A DNA stretch of 64,000 bases from Annona cherimola (GCA_030490835.1 CM059977.1:14479399-14543398); one strand, 5' to 3'. Numbered from the stretch's first letter, positions 11,344 through 24,478 are shown. Notes: generated by a model not told the origin, from the letters alone. Program-made: numbers and translations.

Positions 11344-13054
11344 TGCAGAGCGAATCATAAAAGTTGCTAAACATTATTCGAAAACTGAGAAACGAGCATG
11401 ATAAAACATGATCAATGGTTTGAAATTCAAAAATCAAGAGTATTATCTCAACCATGTATTACTCTATTTATTGTCTCAACCAATTTTGAATGGAAATTGC
11501 CCAAACATTGCCGACACACTCTTCTATAAAAATGAAATAGCATGGCCTTATCTAAGAGGCCCATGGTAGGATTTTCGTAATAAATATGTAAATCTTAGAA
11601 TTTTTTTTATATAATATGGCTATAAGAATATCTGAATTGATGATCTTATTATTAAACATAATTCATATTTGAAGTACTATGTGCATAAGATCTGCAAAAT
11701 ATAGCTAGGGTCCATCGCGAAATAGACCCATAAACTTGGTTGAGGTCCAAATCTTACGCAAGCCGCTCCGTGTACTTTGGGATGTGTAAACTATAAAATG
11801 TACTTAGAAACAGTCCTGTATGCGTGAGAATGCCGTTCATTTATGACATCATATTGTAGATTCTTTTTTTTGTTAATAATTGTTACATGTTACATTTCGA
11901 AACTTGACATTTTACAGCATCTCTATTTTGCCCAAATCACCTTACAAGAGTTCCCAAACGGAAGACAAGCTCCCACCAGGGATTGATTGATCCCTGACCG
12001 GTTGCGACTAACCGGACTATGCCCTAAAATTAACAGCCCCTAGAATTAATTTATAAACAAAACTCAGCTCCCACAATGAAAATTGAAATCCTGGTAAGGA
12101 ATCCTTATCGAAGTGAATGTCTGAATTTGTAGAGGGATATATAAAGCAATTTTTTTTAACCACATAAACAAAAACAAAAAACATTCAACTTAAATACGTT
12201 CCCAAATTCTAAAACACTCAACATCCGTGCGCACATCATAACCAATGCATTTTGCTTTTAGCCTACTGTGCATGTGTAAGCCACAAAGGCTGCTTTTAGT
12301 TGGTCTGTTTTCGCTACAGCTTACGAATTTCAAATTTTCCTTCTGGCATTCAACTGGCCTATGATTGATCTGAATAGATGATCAGAACAAGGTTTTTTTT
12401 TTTAGTAAAATTTAATTTATCGATCAGATCAAAAAAAATAAAATCATTTTATCGGAGCTGATATCATTGATTTTATGGTAGAAATTTATTGGTAAGATAG
12501 AGAAAATAAAATAATAAATGAAAAACAAGTAAAATAAGCATAACAATTAGAAGAATACAGAGTTCGTATTGAGCGTAAATATGTATGTATTTCACTTATT
12601 GTACAGAATGCGTAATTTAAAGAGAAAAAATAGATAAAGCAGCTCTTAAAGTAGATTTAAGATAAATTTATCATTTACTTCATTCAATAATCATATGCTC
12701 CTATCTAAGAATTTTATTTTTATATAAATATATTTTTAAAATTAATTAATATTTTACATAATTGTAATTATTTAAAATTTTCGAAAAACTTAGAAAAATC
12801 TAAATTTAATATATAAAAGATATTTATATTTTTGTTAAATTATTTTAATAAATATAACTTAAATAGGATTTTCATCAAATTAGAATTTTTTTTATTTTAG
12901 AATCCCATTAATTGTTTATGGAAGTGTTTAACTATAGTCAAATTCTAATTTGAACAGCAATTCTAATATATTTCATATACAAATTTTCGCATAAAATTTC
13001 TTCGCATTAATTGTCACAAACTCAAGAAGTTTAGAAGATTAAAAAAAATGTAAC
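11344..13054. other. No gene seen
   Basis: AT-rich, with a more balanced patch at about 11700-12370. No supported frame or RNA gene. No terminal repeats pair across it. Confidence 0.4.
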
Positions 13055-13428
13055 TGAATGCACCTGGATGCATGTAGCCTCGGTGCACCTAGGTGCGTTT
13101 CACCTATTTTTTAAATTCTTTTGAAAATTTTTAATACAACAGTTAATCTAGATGTATTTAATATGTATATCAATTTTTACCATTTTTGGAGACTTTTAGA
13201 TATTTATTTTTGATTTTTTAAAATCCGTGACAGTTTCTTAATGAATGAATTATAAAAAAGATATTGATTTTAAAAAATAAAAAATAAATATCTAAAAATA
13301 TGCAAAAATGGTAAAAATTTATATAGATATTAAATGCATTTAGATTAACAGTTTTATAACTGCAAAAAAAATATAAAAAAATAAATTTTTGCACCTGGGT
13401 GCACCGAAGCTCAGTGCACCCACAGCTC
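13055..13428. mobile_element. TGCACC-family fold-back MITE
   Basis: Left end aatgcacctggatgcatgta then ggtgcacctaggtgcg; right end gcacctgggtgcaccg then cagtgcaccc. The interior is the same palindromic block as 2076-2446. Open frames on both strands run through the palindrome and are not genes. Confidence 0.75.
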
Positions 13429-13439
13429 GTGGTTAAATG

Positions 13440-13745
13440 TATTGATACTTTGTACAATCATTTACCATATATAAATTTTATAGCAATTGTTTACATTTTA
13501 AAAAATAATTCTAAAGTTATTATTTACACAAAACTATTTTATTATATTGAATTTGTACCATTTTCAGATGAGGTTCATATGCATATTAAATCGAGATGAA
13601 AATTTGTATGGTAATAAAATGCATAATTTGAAATATAATAAGTAAAGTAGATTATAATTTTATGATCGTGTGGGGCCTATTTAAGATAATTGCACGTAAT
13701 TGTGGTGCAGTAAAGTTGCACCTGAATATCTCTCTGTGTATATAT
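13440..13745. mobile_element. Short MITE-like unit, GTGCAGT family (type II)
   Basis: Runs from a gtattgatactttgtacaat block to a right end reading gtaattgtggtgcagtaaa then gcacctgaatatctctc. Related units lie at 14090-14395, 16915-17300, 17300-17690 and 60317-60545, all ending in a similar ACTGCA / TATTTCTC-type terminus. Boundaries are approximate. Confidence 0.5.
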
Positions 13746-13753
13746 ATCCTGAT

Positions 13754-14004
13754 TAAATGCACCCGGGTGCACTTGGGTGCAAATACTCATTTTTTATTTT
13801 TTTTAAATTTTTTACATTACTTTTATTTTAAGTGCATTTAACATGTGTATTAATTTTTACTTTTAAAAATATAACAAATCTAAAAATCTCAAAATATGGT
13901 AAAAATTAATATATATGTTAAATATACTTAGATTAATAATTTTATGAAAAAAGTTTGAAAAAAATAAAAAAAGGTAAAATTTACTAGTGTGCATTCAACT
14001 AAAA
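13754..14004. mobile_element. TGCACC-family fold-back MITE
   Basis: Left end aatgcacccgggtgcacttg; interior of the family; right end decayed to agtgtgcattca. It is followed directly by the short direct repeat at 13988-14064. Confidence 0.65.
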
Positions 14005-14064
14005 TCCTATATCAGAGAGACAGAATCAGCGTGCATTCAACTAAAATCCTATATCAGAAAGAGA
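13988..14064. repeat. Direct repeat, about 41-bp period, then GA-rich tract
   Basis: The block gtgcattcaactaaaatcct followed by atatcagaga occurs twice, at about 13990 and 14031, and then passes into a GA-rich stretch (14060-14090). Confidence 0.75.
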
Positions 14065-14089
14065 GAAAGAAAAAGAGAGAGAGCGAGCA

Positions 14090-14395
14090 TTTCCATAGCA
14101 CGTACCTACACCGAAAGTTACAATGAAGTACCTCAAAAATGGCCTCAACATATATTTAAATGTATTGATATTTTATATAATTATTTATTCATATATAAAT
14201 TGTATCTGAGATAGTTTACATATTAACAAATAATTTCAGAATTTTTATTTAATCAAACTATTTTGTTATGTCTAATTTGTACTATTTTCAAATAGGGTCC
14301 ATACATATCTTATGATAATGTGAGGCCCATTATAAGGTCTTCGCACCATAACTTACAGTGTAGGTACTTGTACCTGAATATTTCTCATATATATA
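14090..14395. mobile_element. Type II MITE-like unit
   Basis: Same layout as 13440-13745: tgtattgatattttatataa near the left, tatttaatcaaactattttg in the middle, and aacttacagtgtaggtact then ctgaatatttctc at the right. The part from about 14240 onward is the left edge of sequence duplicated at 60317. Confidence 0.5.
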
Positions 14396-14396
14396 T

Positions 14397-16376
14397 ATGG
14401 TCCCGCCTCTATGTTATATTTTTAAAATCTTGATAGTTAATGGAAAATTATACTATATTGGAAACTCTTTTTTTTTTTTTAATTTCTTATATGTGTAAAA
14501 TCAACGTAATAAAATAGTTTAACATAGCAATATCAATTCTAAAGTGGTTTTTTAACATTTAAACCATCTAAAATATCATTACTCATAGATAAATGATTTA
14601 ATAAAGTATTATTACATTCTAATACATGTGTGAATAGATCTGAATATTTTTTTATAATTTACACACAAATATATGTATATATATTTTTGAGCAAATGTGA
14701 CCCATGTACATACTTGATTTGGATCAAACTTGATCTCTTGGCTAAAAGAATAGTGTTAAATTCAATGAATAGATTTCCTTAAGGTATTTAATATCTTAAA
14801 ATTTGAGAGAGTTACATGAGATCGCTTTTATGTAACCTGGTTATATAGAAACGAAGCCCATATATATCCTGCTTCTATGAAATCTCTATTTTATGTGATC
14901 TCTTCCATTTTTAAAATCTGGATGGTTGATGAAAATTCATTTCATCTATTGTATTTAGCATCATTTATAGTATCTTGAAAAAAAATTTATTTTTAAAATT
15001 TTACTCTATAAGGGTCCCGTCTATAAATGTGTAAAATCAACGTAATAAAATATTTAATGCTAAAATATCAATTTTAAAATGATATTTTCAACATGTAAAC
15101 TGTCTAAATTATTAATACTATGTGGATAAATAATTCTATAAAGTATTATTACATTGTAATACATGTATGAATAGATCTAAGCATTTTTCATTATTTACAA
15201 ATAAATATATATTTTGAAGTAAATGCTATCAATGCACACACTTGAATTGGATGAAATTTGGTTTCCTAGATAAACAAATGATGTTAAATATAATGAATGA
15301 ATTAAATTTTAAATCAATTATCATTAACTTAAAAATCAAGGAATTATATGGAACTGCTTCTATCTAATTATGTTACATAGAGGCGATTCCATGTAACACT
15401 ATCAAATTTTAAAATTTTGACACTTAATGAAAAATCTAATCCATTTATTATATTTAACATTATTTTTTTAGTTATGAGTCCAAGTTTCATCCAAATCCAA
15501 TATGTGCAGAGGTCACATTTGCTTAATGTGTAAATTAAAGAAAATGATTAGATCTATTCACATATATACATTATAATGTAATAATACTTTATAAAATCAT
15601 TTATCTATGCAGGGTTGATATTTTTGATGATTTAAATGTTAAAAATATTACTTAAAACTTAATTTTTAGCGTTAAATTCTTTTATTATGTTGATTTTATA
15701 ATTTGTAAATATATCCTATATATAATGATATGAGAAAAATGAAAGAGTTTTCATAATAATACAAGTAATGCTAAACATAGTAGTAGATAGAGTAAATTTT
15801 TCATCAATTATTTATATGTTAAAAATGAAAGGGGTTTCATAAAAGCATTGCTGTGGAAACAAGAGTGCTTTTATGAAACGCCCTTTCTAAGTAACCTCCT
15901 CCATCTTTAACATCTAAATAATTGATGAAAAATTTACTCAATCTGTTGTATTTAACATCCTTTATATTGTTAAGGAAAACCTTTTATTTTTTTAGTGTCA
16001 TTGTATATGGGCCCCATCTACAAATGTATAAAATCAATATAATAAATTGATTTAATATAGATATCAATTTTAAGTAATTTCAACATCTAAACCATCTTAA
16101 ATATCATAAATATATAGATACATTATTCTATGAAGTATTACTATATTCTAGTGTATTCGTGAATGGATTTAAGTATTTTTTTAATTTACGCATAAATGTA
16201 CTTATTTTTAAGCAAATGCGGCCTAATTTGGATGAAACTTGGTCTCCTAACTAAACAAATAATGTTAAATATAATGAATGGATTGAATTTTTATCAAACG
16301 TCAAAATCTCAAAAATTGGGGGGGAGGGGGTTATATAGAACCATTTCTATATAACCCGGTTATATAAAAGTGGACT

Positions 16377-16414
<38 letters not shown>

Positions 16415-16910
16415 CGGTTCTGCTTCTGATAAACTCTTTTTTCTATGTGGCTCATCTATATTTAAAATCTTGATAGTTGATAGAAAATCTACTTCGCTTA
16501 TTGTATTTAGCATCATTTGTAGTATCTTAAAAAAAATTTATTTGTCTAATATCACTACATGACTCTCATTGAAAATCAACATAATAAAATGATTTAACTA
16601 TAAATATCAATTTTAAAGTTGTATTTCAACATCTGAATTGTCTAAAATATCATTTCTATATGGACAAATTATTTTATAAAATATTATTACATTCCAATAA
16701 ATATGTAAATAGATTTAAGATTTTTTTATACATATTTTTTAACAAATGTGGCCCATATGCATACTTGATTGAGTTAAAACTGTATCTCCTAAATAAACAA
16801 ATGATGTTAAATACAACGACTGTATTAGATTTTCTATTAAGGATTAAAATTTTAAAAATCAATTGTTACGTAATTCTGCTTCTATGTAATCTAGTCATGT
16901 AGAAACGGAG
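14397..16910. repeat. Tandem array of five ~0.5-kb AT-rich MITE-like units
   Basis: Approximate units are 14397-14862, 14866-15390, 15386-15855 (inverted relative to the others), 15856-16375 and 16412-16910. Each starts with a CTTCTATG / CCTCTATG-type end and a tttttaaaatcttgatagtt block. Each also has aaaatcaacgtaataaaat, ggataaatgattctataaag and gcaaatgtgacccatg blocks, and ends with tctatgtaaccnngttacatagaa-type sequence. There is no coding capacity. A second copy of the array, in the same order and orientation, begins at 60317. The inverted third unit is present in both, so the array was built before it was copied. Confidence 0.75.
16380..16411. repeat. (TA)n microsatellite
   Basis: An alternating TA run of about 31 bases between units four and five of the array; it is the first landmark in this array without a counterpart at 60-64 kb, because that copy ends at the window edge. 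Confidence 0.95.
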
Positions 16911-16914
16911 CGTG

Positions 16915-17690
16915 CACACACACACATATGAGAAATATTCTAGTGTAATTAACTGCACTATAATTTAGGTATAACTGGCTCAAAATGGGCCATACATGAT
17001 CATAAAATTATAATCTGCTCCACCTATTGTATTTACAATTATTTATTTTATTAGTAGATCAATTTTCAACCAAATTATATGCGTGTATAGACCTCATCTG
17101 AAAATGGTACAAATTCAACGTAATAAAATAGTTTGATGTGAATAACAATTGTAAAGTTATTTTTAACATGTAAACTATTTTAGATATAGTTTATATATGG
17201 ATAAATAATTATATAAAATATCAACACATTTAAATGTACGTTGAGGCCATTTTTAGCTAACTGCATCGTAACTTACTTAACTGCACCGAATTGGTTATAT
17301 ATATGGGAAAATATTCAAGTACAGATAGATTGTATCGTAATTACGGTGCAGCCTAACCCAAAATGGACCCAACATATATTAAAATTAAAATCTAATCTCT
17401 CATTGTATTTAGAATTATTTATTTTAATAACATACTAATTTTCATGCAAATCTAGCATGTGTATGCGTCCCATCTTGAAATTGAACAAAATCAATGTAAC
17501 AAAATAATTTAACGTAAAAATTAATTTTAAAATAACATTTTCAAGATTTAAACCGTCTAAAGTATGTTATATATAGATAAATGATTATATGAAATCTTTT
17601 AACATTCTAAAATATATGTGACCAATTTTACAACAGACTACACTGTGATTACGATGCAGTTCGACTGCACAAGATTAGTTTTCATATATG
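16915..17690. mobile_element. Two type II MITE-like units
   Basis: Two consecutive units meet near 17300. Landmarks are ctgcactataatttaggt, aactgcaccgaattggtta and taattacggtgcagcc, and the far end has gattacgatgcagttcga. The CTGCACCGTAATTACGGTGCAG-like palindromic termini repeat at both ends. No coding capacity. Confidence 0.55.
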
Positions 17691-19814
17691 TATAGTTACA
17701 TAGAAGTGTGGCCTTACATATATGAGCTCTACTTTTGTGTAACTTTTTTAATTTTTAAGATTTTGATCATTGATGGAAAATTCAATCAATTTAATCTATT
17801 TAACATTATTTGTTTACGAGTAGACTAAGTTTCATACCAATTAAGTATGTTTACGGGCACATTTGTTGAAAAATATATTTATGCAAAAATTATGAAAAAC
17901 ACTTAGATCTATTTACAAAGGTATTAGAATATAATAATACTTTATAGAATCATTTATTCATATAGAAATAATATTTTAGACGATTTAGATGTTGAAAATA
18001 TAACTTTAAAATTGATATAGAGTAATTATGATGAACGAAAAGTTTTAAATTTAAAAGTTTTAGTTGAAAAGTTTTATAATGAAATAAACGTTCCCTTATT
18101 CTAAAACTTATATCAAATTTACATGCTAGTTATTGTAGGATATATAGTGTAGCTAATCATAAATAATTTGAAATTTTTGAAAAAGTAAGAATAAAGTTTA
18201 AAAATATAGTTTGTAGTTTTAATTACGAATATACATAGGTTGGTTTCAACCTAAATACCTCTAAGTCGACCCAATTTATGATAAAGTTGGGTTAAATATG
18301 TTGAAAAAATAAACCATATAATCGTTTTGAACCAAACTAATTTCAAAAATGGATTCACTTAGTTTACATAATCGTCGATCCTATACCCAATATTCTGTGT
18401 CATTGTAAAATATAATATAATAAACTTTTTAAAACTAGTCGTACAAGATCAACTATAGTAATTAGTAATTTAAGATTGACTTGTAAAATTATACAATACA
18501 TAAGTATTAACTACACATTATTGCTTTGAAACGAGGTGACTTAGCAAATATATTACTATATATGTCATAAATTAAAAGATTTTTTCAGAAAAAGATTAAT
18601 CTTTATTCTATAATACAAATTTTATGTTTTAAAATGAATTTTATATTACAATGTTTATTCTTAGTATCTTAATTTTTCGTAAATTCCTTTAACATCTATA
18701 ACATTTCGCTATAAATTTACGTTATACATGTGGTCAAAAAAGTCCTTACTGTATTGTCAAGACAATTTGCCCATTTAAAAATTTTAATTAAAATGATTAA
18801 GCCCTAATATGATACTCAAATCATTTAATACGGAGATTAACAATTTATCATAAAAAACAATTTACCATCACAATTGAGTTGTATTAAGGTTGAATTGTTT
18901 CAATTAAAAAATTTTAGAGGAACAGAATGGTTTTTTTAATAGGGCAGTTACATTTTGAATAAATAAGGATGATAGAAATATATGATAAAATATTATGGGT
19001 ATAAGAGTGATTTTTTAAGGGTATATTAGGAATTTTAGTCAAATATTGTAGGTATAAAAGAAATTTTTTAATTTAACTACACAAAAAATTAAATAATATA
19101 TATTTTGTAAGATTTGTAACTTAAAACTGAATAAATTTATATAAGTTTAATTTAAAGGTTGGGTTAAAGTTTAACAAGTAAGGTTAAATGTAGAATTAAG
19201 TTCACAATTTACAAGCAGCTTTAGGATTGAAGATACTGTACTAGCTGATCTAATTTACATCCATATTAAGGACATGTCTACCTATCCCAACTTTATTTTT
19301 GAATTTAGGTTAATAAGGTCAATTCCTATTTCTAGTTATAAAAATTTGTTCAAATTCCATATATACTTCAGAATTTTATTGTTAATTCTTATTATACCAA
19401 TCAACTTTCAAAATTTTAAAGATACTTACATGCTTTATCTAAATTTTCATTACACCATACATATAGGGAGTTATTTATGGACTATTAACTCTCAATAAAA
19501 TGAAAAATATGCCCAAGACCTAATTATTATTTTATACATAAAATTTTACATTTTAATAATTTTCGACACTCATACTGCTATAAAATCATGCATTATTTAA
19601 ATGTGAATTTTTAACCTTAAGCAAACCAACTCTAAGTTATAATATCTATTTTCAAGGGCTAGTTGCATGCTAACATTACCAATTCCCACCCTAGGTAGAA
19701 CCTTCTTTTTCTGATTTATTGTGTATTTTCATCTATTAAATTTACAATGCACAATTTTATAACTTCGACCGGTTGAATTACCTAAATTCCAAAACATATA
19801 TATATGTTAACTTT
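17691..19814. other. AT-rich repeat debris, no gene
   Basis: From 17695 to about 18005 it resembles a further degraded unit of the array (tacatagaagtgtggcctta, aattttgatcattgatgg). 18720-19070 holds a degraded relative of the fold-back element at 19815. The remaining sequence shows nothing I can name. The 74-codon frame at 19274-19498 is hydrophobic and AT-driven, and I do not accept it. Confidence 0.45.
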
Positions 19815-20250
19815 TTATCTAGAAAAAATTCCTCTTATACTAAACAAACATTTGCCTCTAATTCATAATATATTTACAACGTTCTTAAAAATTTCTTTTA
19901 TGACAACAACAGTCACAATAAATTTCTATCATAGTGAAAATAAACATTAGTTATTCCATTGAAAAATGATTTCACCCTTTCAATTTTTTTTAATTGAAAT
20001 GATTTAACCCTAATTTGGTATTTGAATCACTTGATGTCATAACTTAATGATTTGCTAATTTTAATTGAGTCATATTAGAGCTGAATCATTTCAATTATAA
20101 AATTATAAAAAGACAAAATCATCTTTTCAATGGGATAATTAACTATTATTTCAACTGCATGGCATGGTAAAATATACAAAAATTCTAAAATGTTGTGAGT
20201 GTAATAAATTATGGGCAAATATTATAGTTATAAGATAATTTTTTCCTTTT
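19815..20250. mobile_element. Fold-back MITE, TCCTCTTATAC ends
   Basis: The left half contains aaaaattcctcttatac, aatttcaattgaaatgattt and taaccctaatttggta. The right half mirrors it: agagctgaatcatttcaatt and ttatagttataagataattt. The arms are imperfect over about 430 bp. Related to the debris at 18.72-19.07 kb. Confidence 0.6.
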
Positions 20251-20289
20251 TAATTATCATAATGTAAGAGCCATTGAGGACTTAATGGG

Positions 20290-21430
20290 GTTTATTTTAA
20301 TGCATTCAGTTGCAAATTTCGTTTTTATTTATTGTTACAATTTTTTTTTATAAAACTCTTAACATAAGTGTATTTACTTATGTGTTAAGTTTTATCATTT
20401 TTAGAAATGTGTAAATATATATTTTGTTTTTAAAAATAAGGGTACTTTAGTCATTTAAAAAGAAATAAAACTCCAATATCAAAAATATATGTATACATTT
20501 ATAAAAATAGTAAAACTTGATTTATAAATTAAACATATCTAAATTAAGAATTTTATAAACAAAAAAATTTAATATGTGTTTTGCAGCCAATGCATTAAAA
20601 CATCCTCATAATTTAATTATCTAGAGAAACAACCCCATGTGCTCAAGAGAATTTTTCAATGCAACCATATGCGTTGAAATTTCAACTCATTTGGCTGAAA
20701 ATCCTATTTATTATTATTACTTTGAAATTTTCTTTTATAAAACTGTTTAATCCATCTGTATTTAATTAATAAATTAAGTTTTACCATTTTCGAAAATGTG
20801 TATATATTTTTATTCTTAAATATAGGAGTTTTGGGTCTTTTTAAATGACTTAACTACCCTTATTTTTTTGAACTAATATAAAAAAGTATATGTTCATATT
20901 TTCAAAAAGGTCAAACTTCAATTATAAATTAAATACACTTAGATTAAAAATTTTAAAAAATAATTTTGAAAAATTAAATAATAGAGTTTTTAACCGCATG
21001 CATTAAAATTTTAATCTATCTAGTTGCATTGAAACAAATGGCATTTGCTCTGTGGAGTTATAGAAAGCAAGTCTACTAAACGGAGAATGTTTCAGTGCAC
21101 TAGAGTGCAAAACCTCTTTTTTTATATATATTTTTGAATTTTTTTATAAGATTGTTAATATAGTTGTATTTAATCGATAAGCAAAATTCACCACTTTTAA
21201 ATATGTATATATATAATTTTTTTAAAAAACAAGGGTACTTTAACCATTTGTAAGTGATTAAAATACCCTGTTTTTAAAAAATCAAAAATATATTCATATA
21301 TCTACAAAAATTGTAAAACTTAATATATAAGTTAAATACTTCTAGGTTAACAATTTTATTAAAAAAAAATTCAAAAATATAAATTTCAAAAATAAGATTT
21401 TGCACCCTAGTGTGTTGAAACATTCTCCTT
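20290..21430. mobile_element. Three TGCACC-related fold-back elements in a row
   Basis: Approximate copies are 20296-20606 (ends atgcattcagttgcaaat and tttgcagccaatgcatta), 20680-21010 (ends decayed) and 21090-21420 (ends cagtgcactagagtgcaaaa and ttttgcaccctagtgtgttg). All share the gtatttaatngataagt...taccatttt interior and the inverted image of it. Only the outer two keep TGCA-type termini. Confidence 0.6.
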
Positions 21431-22719
21431 ACTCAACGCCCTTACTCATAAACCAAAGAAGAGAAGTTAAGCACTTGGGAATATCAAAGAGAGCAGTGGG
21501 CTCTCTACCACAGGTGAAGAACAATATCATATGCACATATATATTTTTTTAATTACTCCCCACCCGCCCTTCATCATGCGGCCAAGAAGACTCAAGCCCT
21601 ATAAAAATGGAACAGCAGTCCAGTAAAAATGGCAAGAGCTGAAAGTAGACATTTTCATAAGCAATGTGGTTGGAAGGCCGCTTTTCTCTGCTTTAGATTT
21701 TGAGTCTAATTACAGACATACATTTCTCTGTGATATAATTTTATTCCCACAACGCTAGATTTCTTTACGAGCAAATCAAAAATCAGAATCCACAATTGAA
21801 AGACAAAATTAGATTTTGGACAATTGATCAGTAATTCAGAGAGCATCAATATTGGTTGAAAAAAAGTTATGAATGAAACTATGTTTCGTGGATGAGATAA
21901 ACTTGATTAGCAGTTCAGTAGCAACTCTAGACCAAAACCGATTGTTGATTTGCTGATTATATCACACCCATCTCGTCTGTCATTGGCTCCTCATCCACTT
22001 CATTTTGCACATGGAAGAAAGAGGTTTTTAGTGAAGTTCATTTCTAAATTTGCTGTGAAAAATAACACGAATAGCTACAGAGACGAGTTTAACCGATAGT
22101 CGTCCGATTGATCATCTGCCAAACGGCCCATACGGGTCAACCCAAGGGACAAAGTACTCTCCAATGGAGCACATTTTCAACTTGCCATTGGAACTTGTGA
22201 CAATACTAGACCACTACATATCCTATTTACAAAGGCAAAATGAACTACTGAATGATGAGTGAAATATCAAAACATATTTCATGCATTTACATGCATAGCC
22301 ATATCTCCTGCAAGTCATGTTTCATTATAAGCAAGATTTTGTGTGTGGTTAGAGAACTTGTGATGGAACCTAACTGTAAATATATAGACAATGAAAGAAA
22401 AACAAAAGACGATATCATAAATATATAGAGAATGAAAGAAAAATACCATCCTTAAGGACCTGAATCACCTAGCTACATTGGACTACATCGAAAATTACAG
22501 AAGCTGTGGAAAGCAAAAAGTTGTAATACCTTTGAATGCATTAGCCACAGAGCTGACTGCTTCACTTGTAAGACAAAAGATGTCATTGCTGTACTTTAAG
22601 GACAACAAAGTCATGCATACAAGGGTCATCTTGGTTGCCATGTCATGTTAAATTTAACCACTAAAATCCAAGGGCATGTTGGATTGAACTTTTAAGCATG
22701 GCCCAATAGCTGAGATTTA
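21431..22719. other. Low-copy region, possible 3' part of a minus-strand gene
   Basis: Better balanced than the MITE-rich neighbours. On the minus strand a short frame ends at a TAA (21957-21959) and reads VQNEVDEEPMTDEMGVI. A 34-bp GT-AG bounded piece at 22531-22564 reads EAVSSVANAFK. They could be exons of one gene together with 24090-24149, but phases could not be joined convincingly. Confidence 0.25.
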
Positions 22720-22981
22720 GGATGTGTTTGTTTGGAGCAAAAAATTGTCAACAAAAACTTTTCAATTCAAAACTTTTCACTATCTACAACTAATTTATTT
22801 TTTCATATTTTTCTATACAAATTATTCTACTTTTCAATCATTTCTACACCTAATTATTTTAACTTTATTCTCTTTACTTTTCACCATTACTCCTATTATA
22901 TCATATAATTTCCTATCAATTTGACAACTTCTACTAAAAAAAACTTTTCATCAAAAATTTTATCCCGAAACAAACACACCC
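22720..22981. mobile_element. Tourist-like MITE
   Basis: Begins GGATGTGTTTGTTTGG and ends AAACAAACACACCC, with TTA target duplications at 22717-22719 and 22982-22984. 262 bp, same family as 5072-5347. It lies inside the possible minus-strand gene, where it would be intronic. Confidence 0.85.
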
Positions 22982-23031
22982 TTAAGAGGAAAAATACATG
23001 AAATAAATATAAATGGAATATGAGAAGTACC

Positions 23032-23337
23032 TCAATAATAAGAGTTTATACTTGATGATGTTGTGCATAGTTTTGAACATTTTTTCAAAGTTGTCAGCTT
23101 CAGTTTTCCTTTGTGAACAACATGAATTTCGTCAATTCCATGCTCAGTTGATTCCTGCATTTGCAAGATTATACAAGCTTTTATCAATAATTGTTGATAT
23201 TGGTAGTGAAGACCTTTGTTCTCATCCACTAAATACAACAAAATTTTATCGAGGTATTTCTCTGATAAAAAAAGCCTTTTAGGATGGGCTAAAATTAGAA
23301 TAACCAAAATATTTAGGTCAACAAGGCCCATAATCAA
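23032..23337 (-). pseudogene. Exon-like relic, frame broken
   Basis: The 101-codon minus-strand frame does not look right as a whole. After a good acceptor (caaatgcag) a different frame gives LSMELTKFMLFTKEN, then after one missing base EADNFEKMFKTMHNIIKYK up to a gag|gtactt donor. That two-frame peptide looks more protein-like than the single long frame, so I read it as a frameshifted exon of an unidentified gene. No family recognised. Confidence 0.25.
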
Positions 23338-23671
23338 TTTATCATGTCCGATGTAGCCAACAACGAATTGCTTGTGCGAATAAATTTAGCAATAAAAAAA
23401 ACCATTAAGAAGACATAATAGAAAAGTCATACGTTCATAACCAAATTAATCGTTCAACCCAAACATCTCAACATAAAAACTTATAAACTATCGTTCACAT
23501 GTTCTAAACACATTAAGACTCAAATGCATAAAAAATCAAATATGCCTAGTTGTTGAACATTTCTAATGAGTAATCATATCATAAACTCAAAAAACTCTCG
23601 AACTCGTATTATCATATTACAGTGGAGAAAGATTAACTAAATTTACAAGTTACATTATTTATAATGAGACG

Positions 23672-23960
23672 TTATGACTGAGAAGTAATAAAAATTTTAT
23701 ATGAAAAGCTTTTTGTGTAAAAATTTTTGAATTTGAAAAGAATGATGTAATATAGTAGGGGTACTCATGAGGAGTAAAGAAAATATAGTTAAAATAGATA
23801 ACTTAGTTATATAGGTAAGTGTGTAGATATGATTAAAAAAGGGTAGTTGTACAAGAAAATGTAAAAAAATAATTAAAAATATGGTGGCTATTAAGAGTGA
23901 AGAATGTTAAATTAAAAAATTTTACTTTACATTTTTTTATTATTGCCAAACACACCATAA
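23672..23960. mobile_element. Diverged Tourist-like MITE
   Basis: Interior order matches the family (gtaatatagtaggggtactcatgagg-type block, ataacttagttatataggtaa block, attaaaaatatggtggctatt block), and the right end reads GCCAAACACACCATAA. The left end has decayed. Confidence 0.6.
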
Positions 23961-24089
23961 ATAAATTATCTTGAGTTTCAAAAGTGCATATAAATAAAAA
24001 TTTATTAAAAGAACACTTTTTTCTCTTATTTTATCATGTTATTTACTTTCATAGAAATTGGACATTAAAATACAATCGTGAGAACTAAC

Positions 24090-24149
24090 CTTAGATATTT
24101 TTGTAAGGTTGTCAAAGCGAACACATTTCCTTTCCTTTCCCACAATGGA
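24090..24149 (-). pseudogene. Candidate 20-codon exon of an unidentified gene
   Basis: Exactly 60 bp between a gtcacag acceptor and an AAG|GTTAGT donor on the minus strand, open in one phase, reading SIVGKERKCVRFDNLTKISK. The splice borders and basic/aromatic mix make this the best exon candidate on this strand between 21.9 and 24.2 kb. It is listed as a pseudogene because the next exon-like piece (23.0-23.3 kb) is frameshifted. The family is unknown. Confidence 0.3.
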
Positions 24150-24275
24150 CTGTGACCTTCAAACAATTAAAAATAGATATGTTATCTTAAGACTAACATA
24201 ATTTTTTTAAGAAAAGAGAATAGTTTCTAAAATACAGTATGACTTTCATGAGGTATGCCAAAAAGCAAATATGTT

Positions 24276-24478
24276 AAGGGCATGTTTGGCAAAGGCTAAA
24301 ACTTTTTAAATCAAAAATTTTTAAGTAAAAACATTTTAATATTCATAACTATTTTTTTTTAATTATTTTTCACATCTCCATATAAAATTAACCTACTTTT
24401 CAATCATTTCTACACATATATTCATACAAAACTTTTCAATACAACTTTACTCATTACTTATATATATCATTATTTTCT
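24276..24478. mobile_element. Truncated Tourist-like MITE
   Basis: Left end AGGGCATGTTTGGC, the usual cttttcaatcatttctacac block, then it stops at about 24478 (tattttctaggggg) without a right terminus. Confidence 0.6.

Noticed and set aside
13988..14064. CRISPR-like direct repeats
   Set aside because: Only two repeats without spacers in a plant genomic context.
16380..16411. TATA-type promoter
   Set aside because: Simple TA microsatellite between MITE-like units, with no gene nearby.
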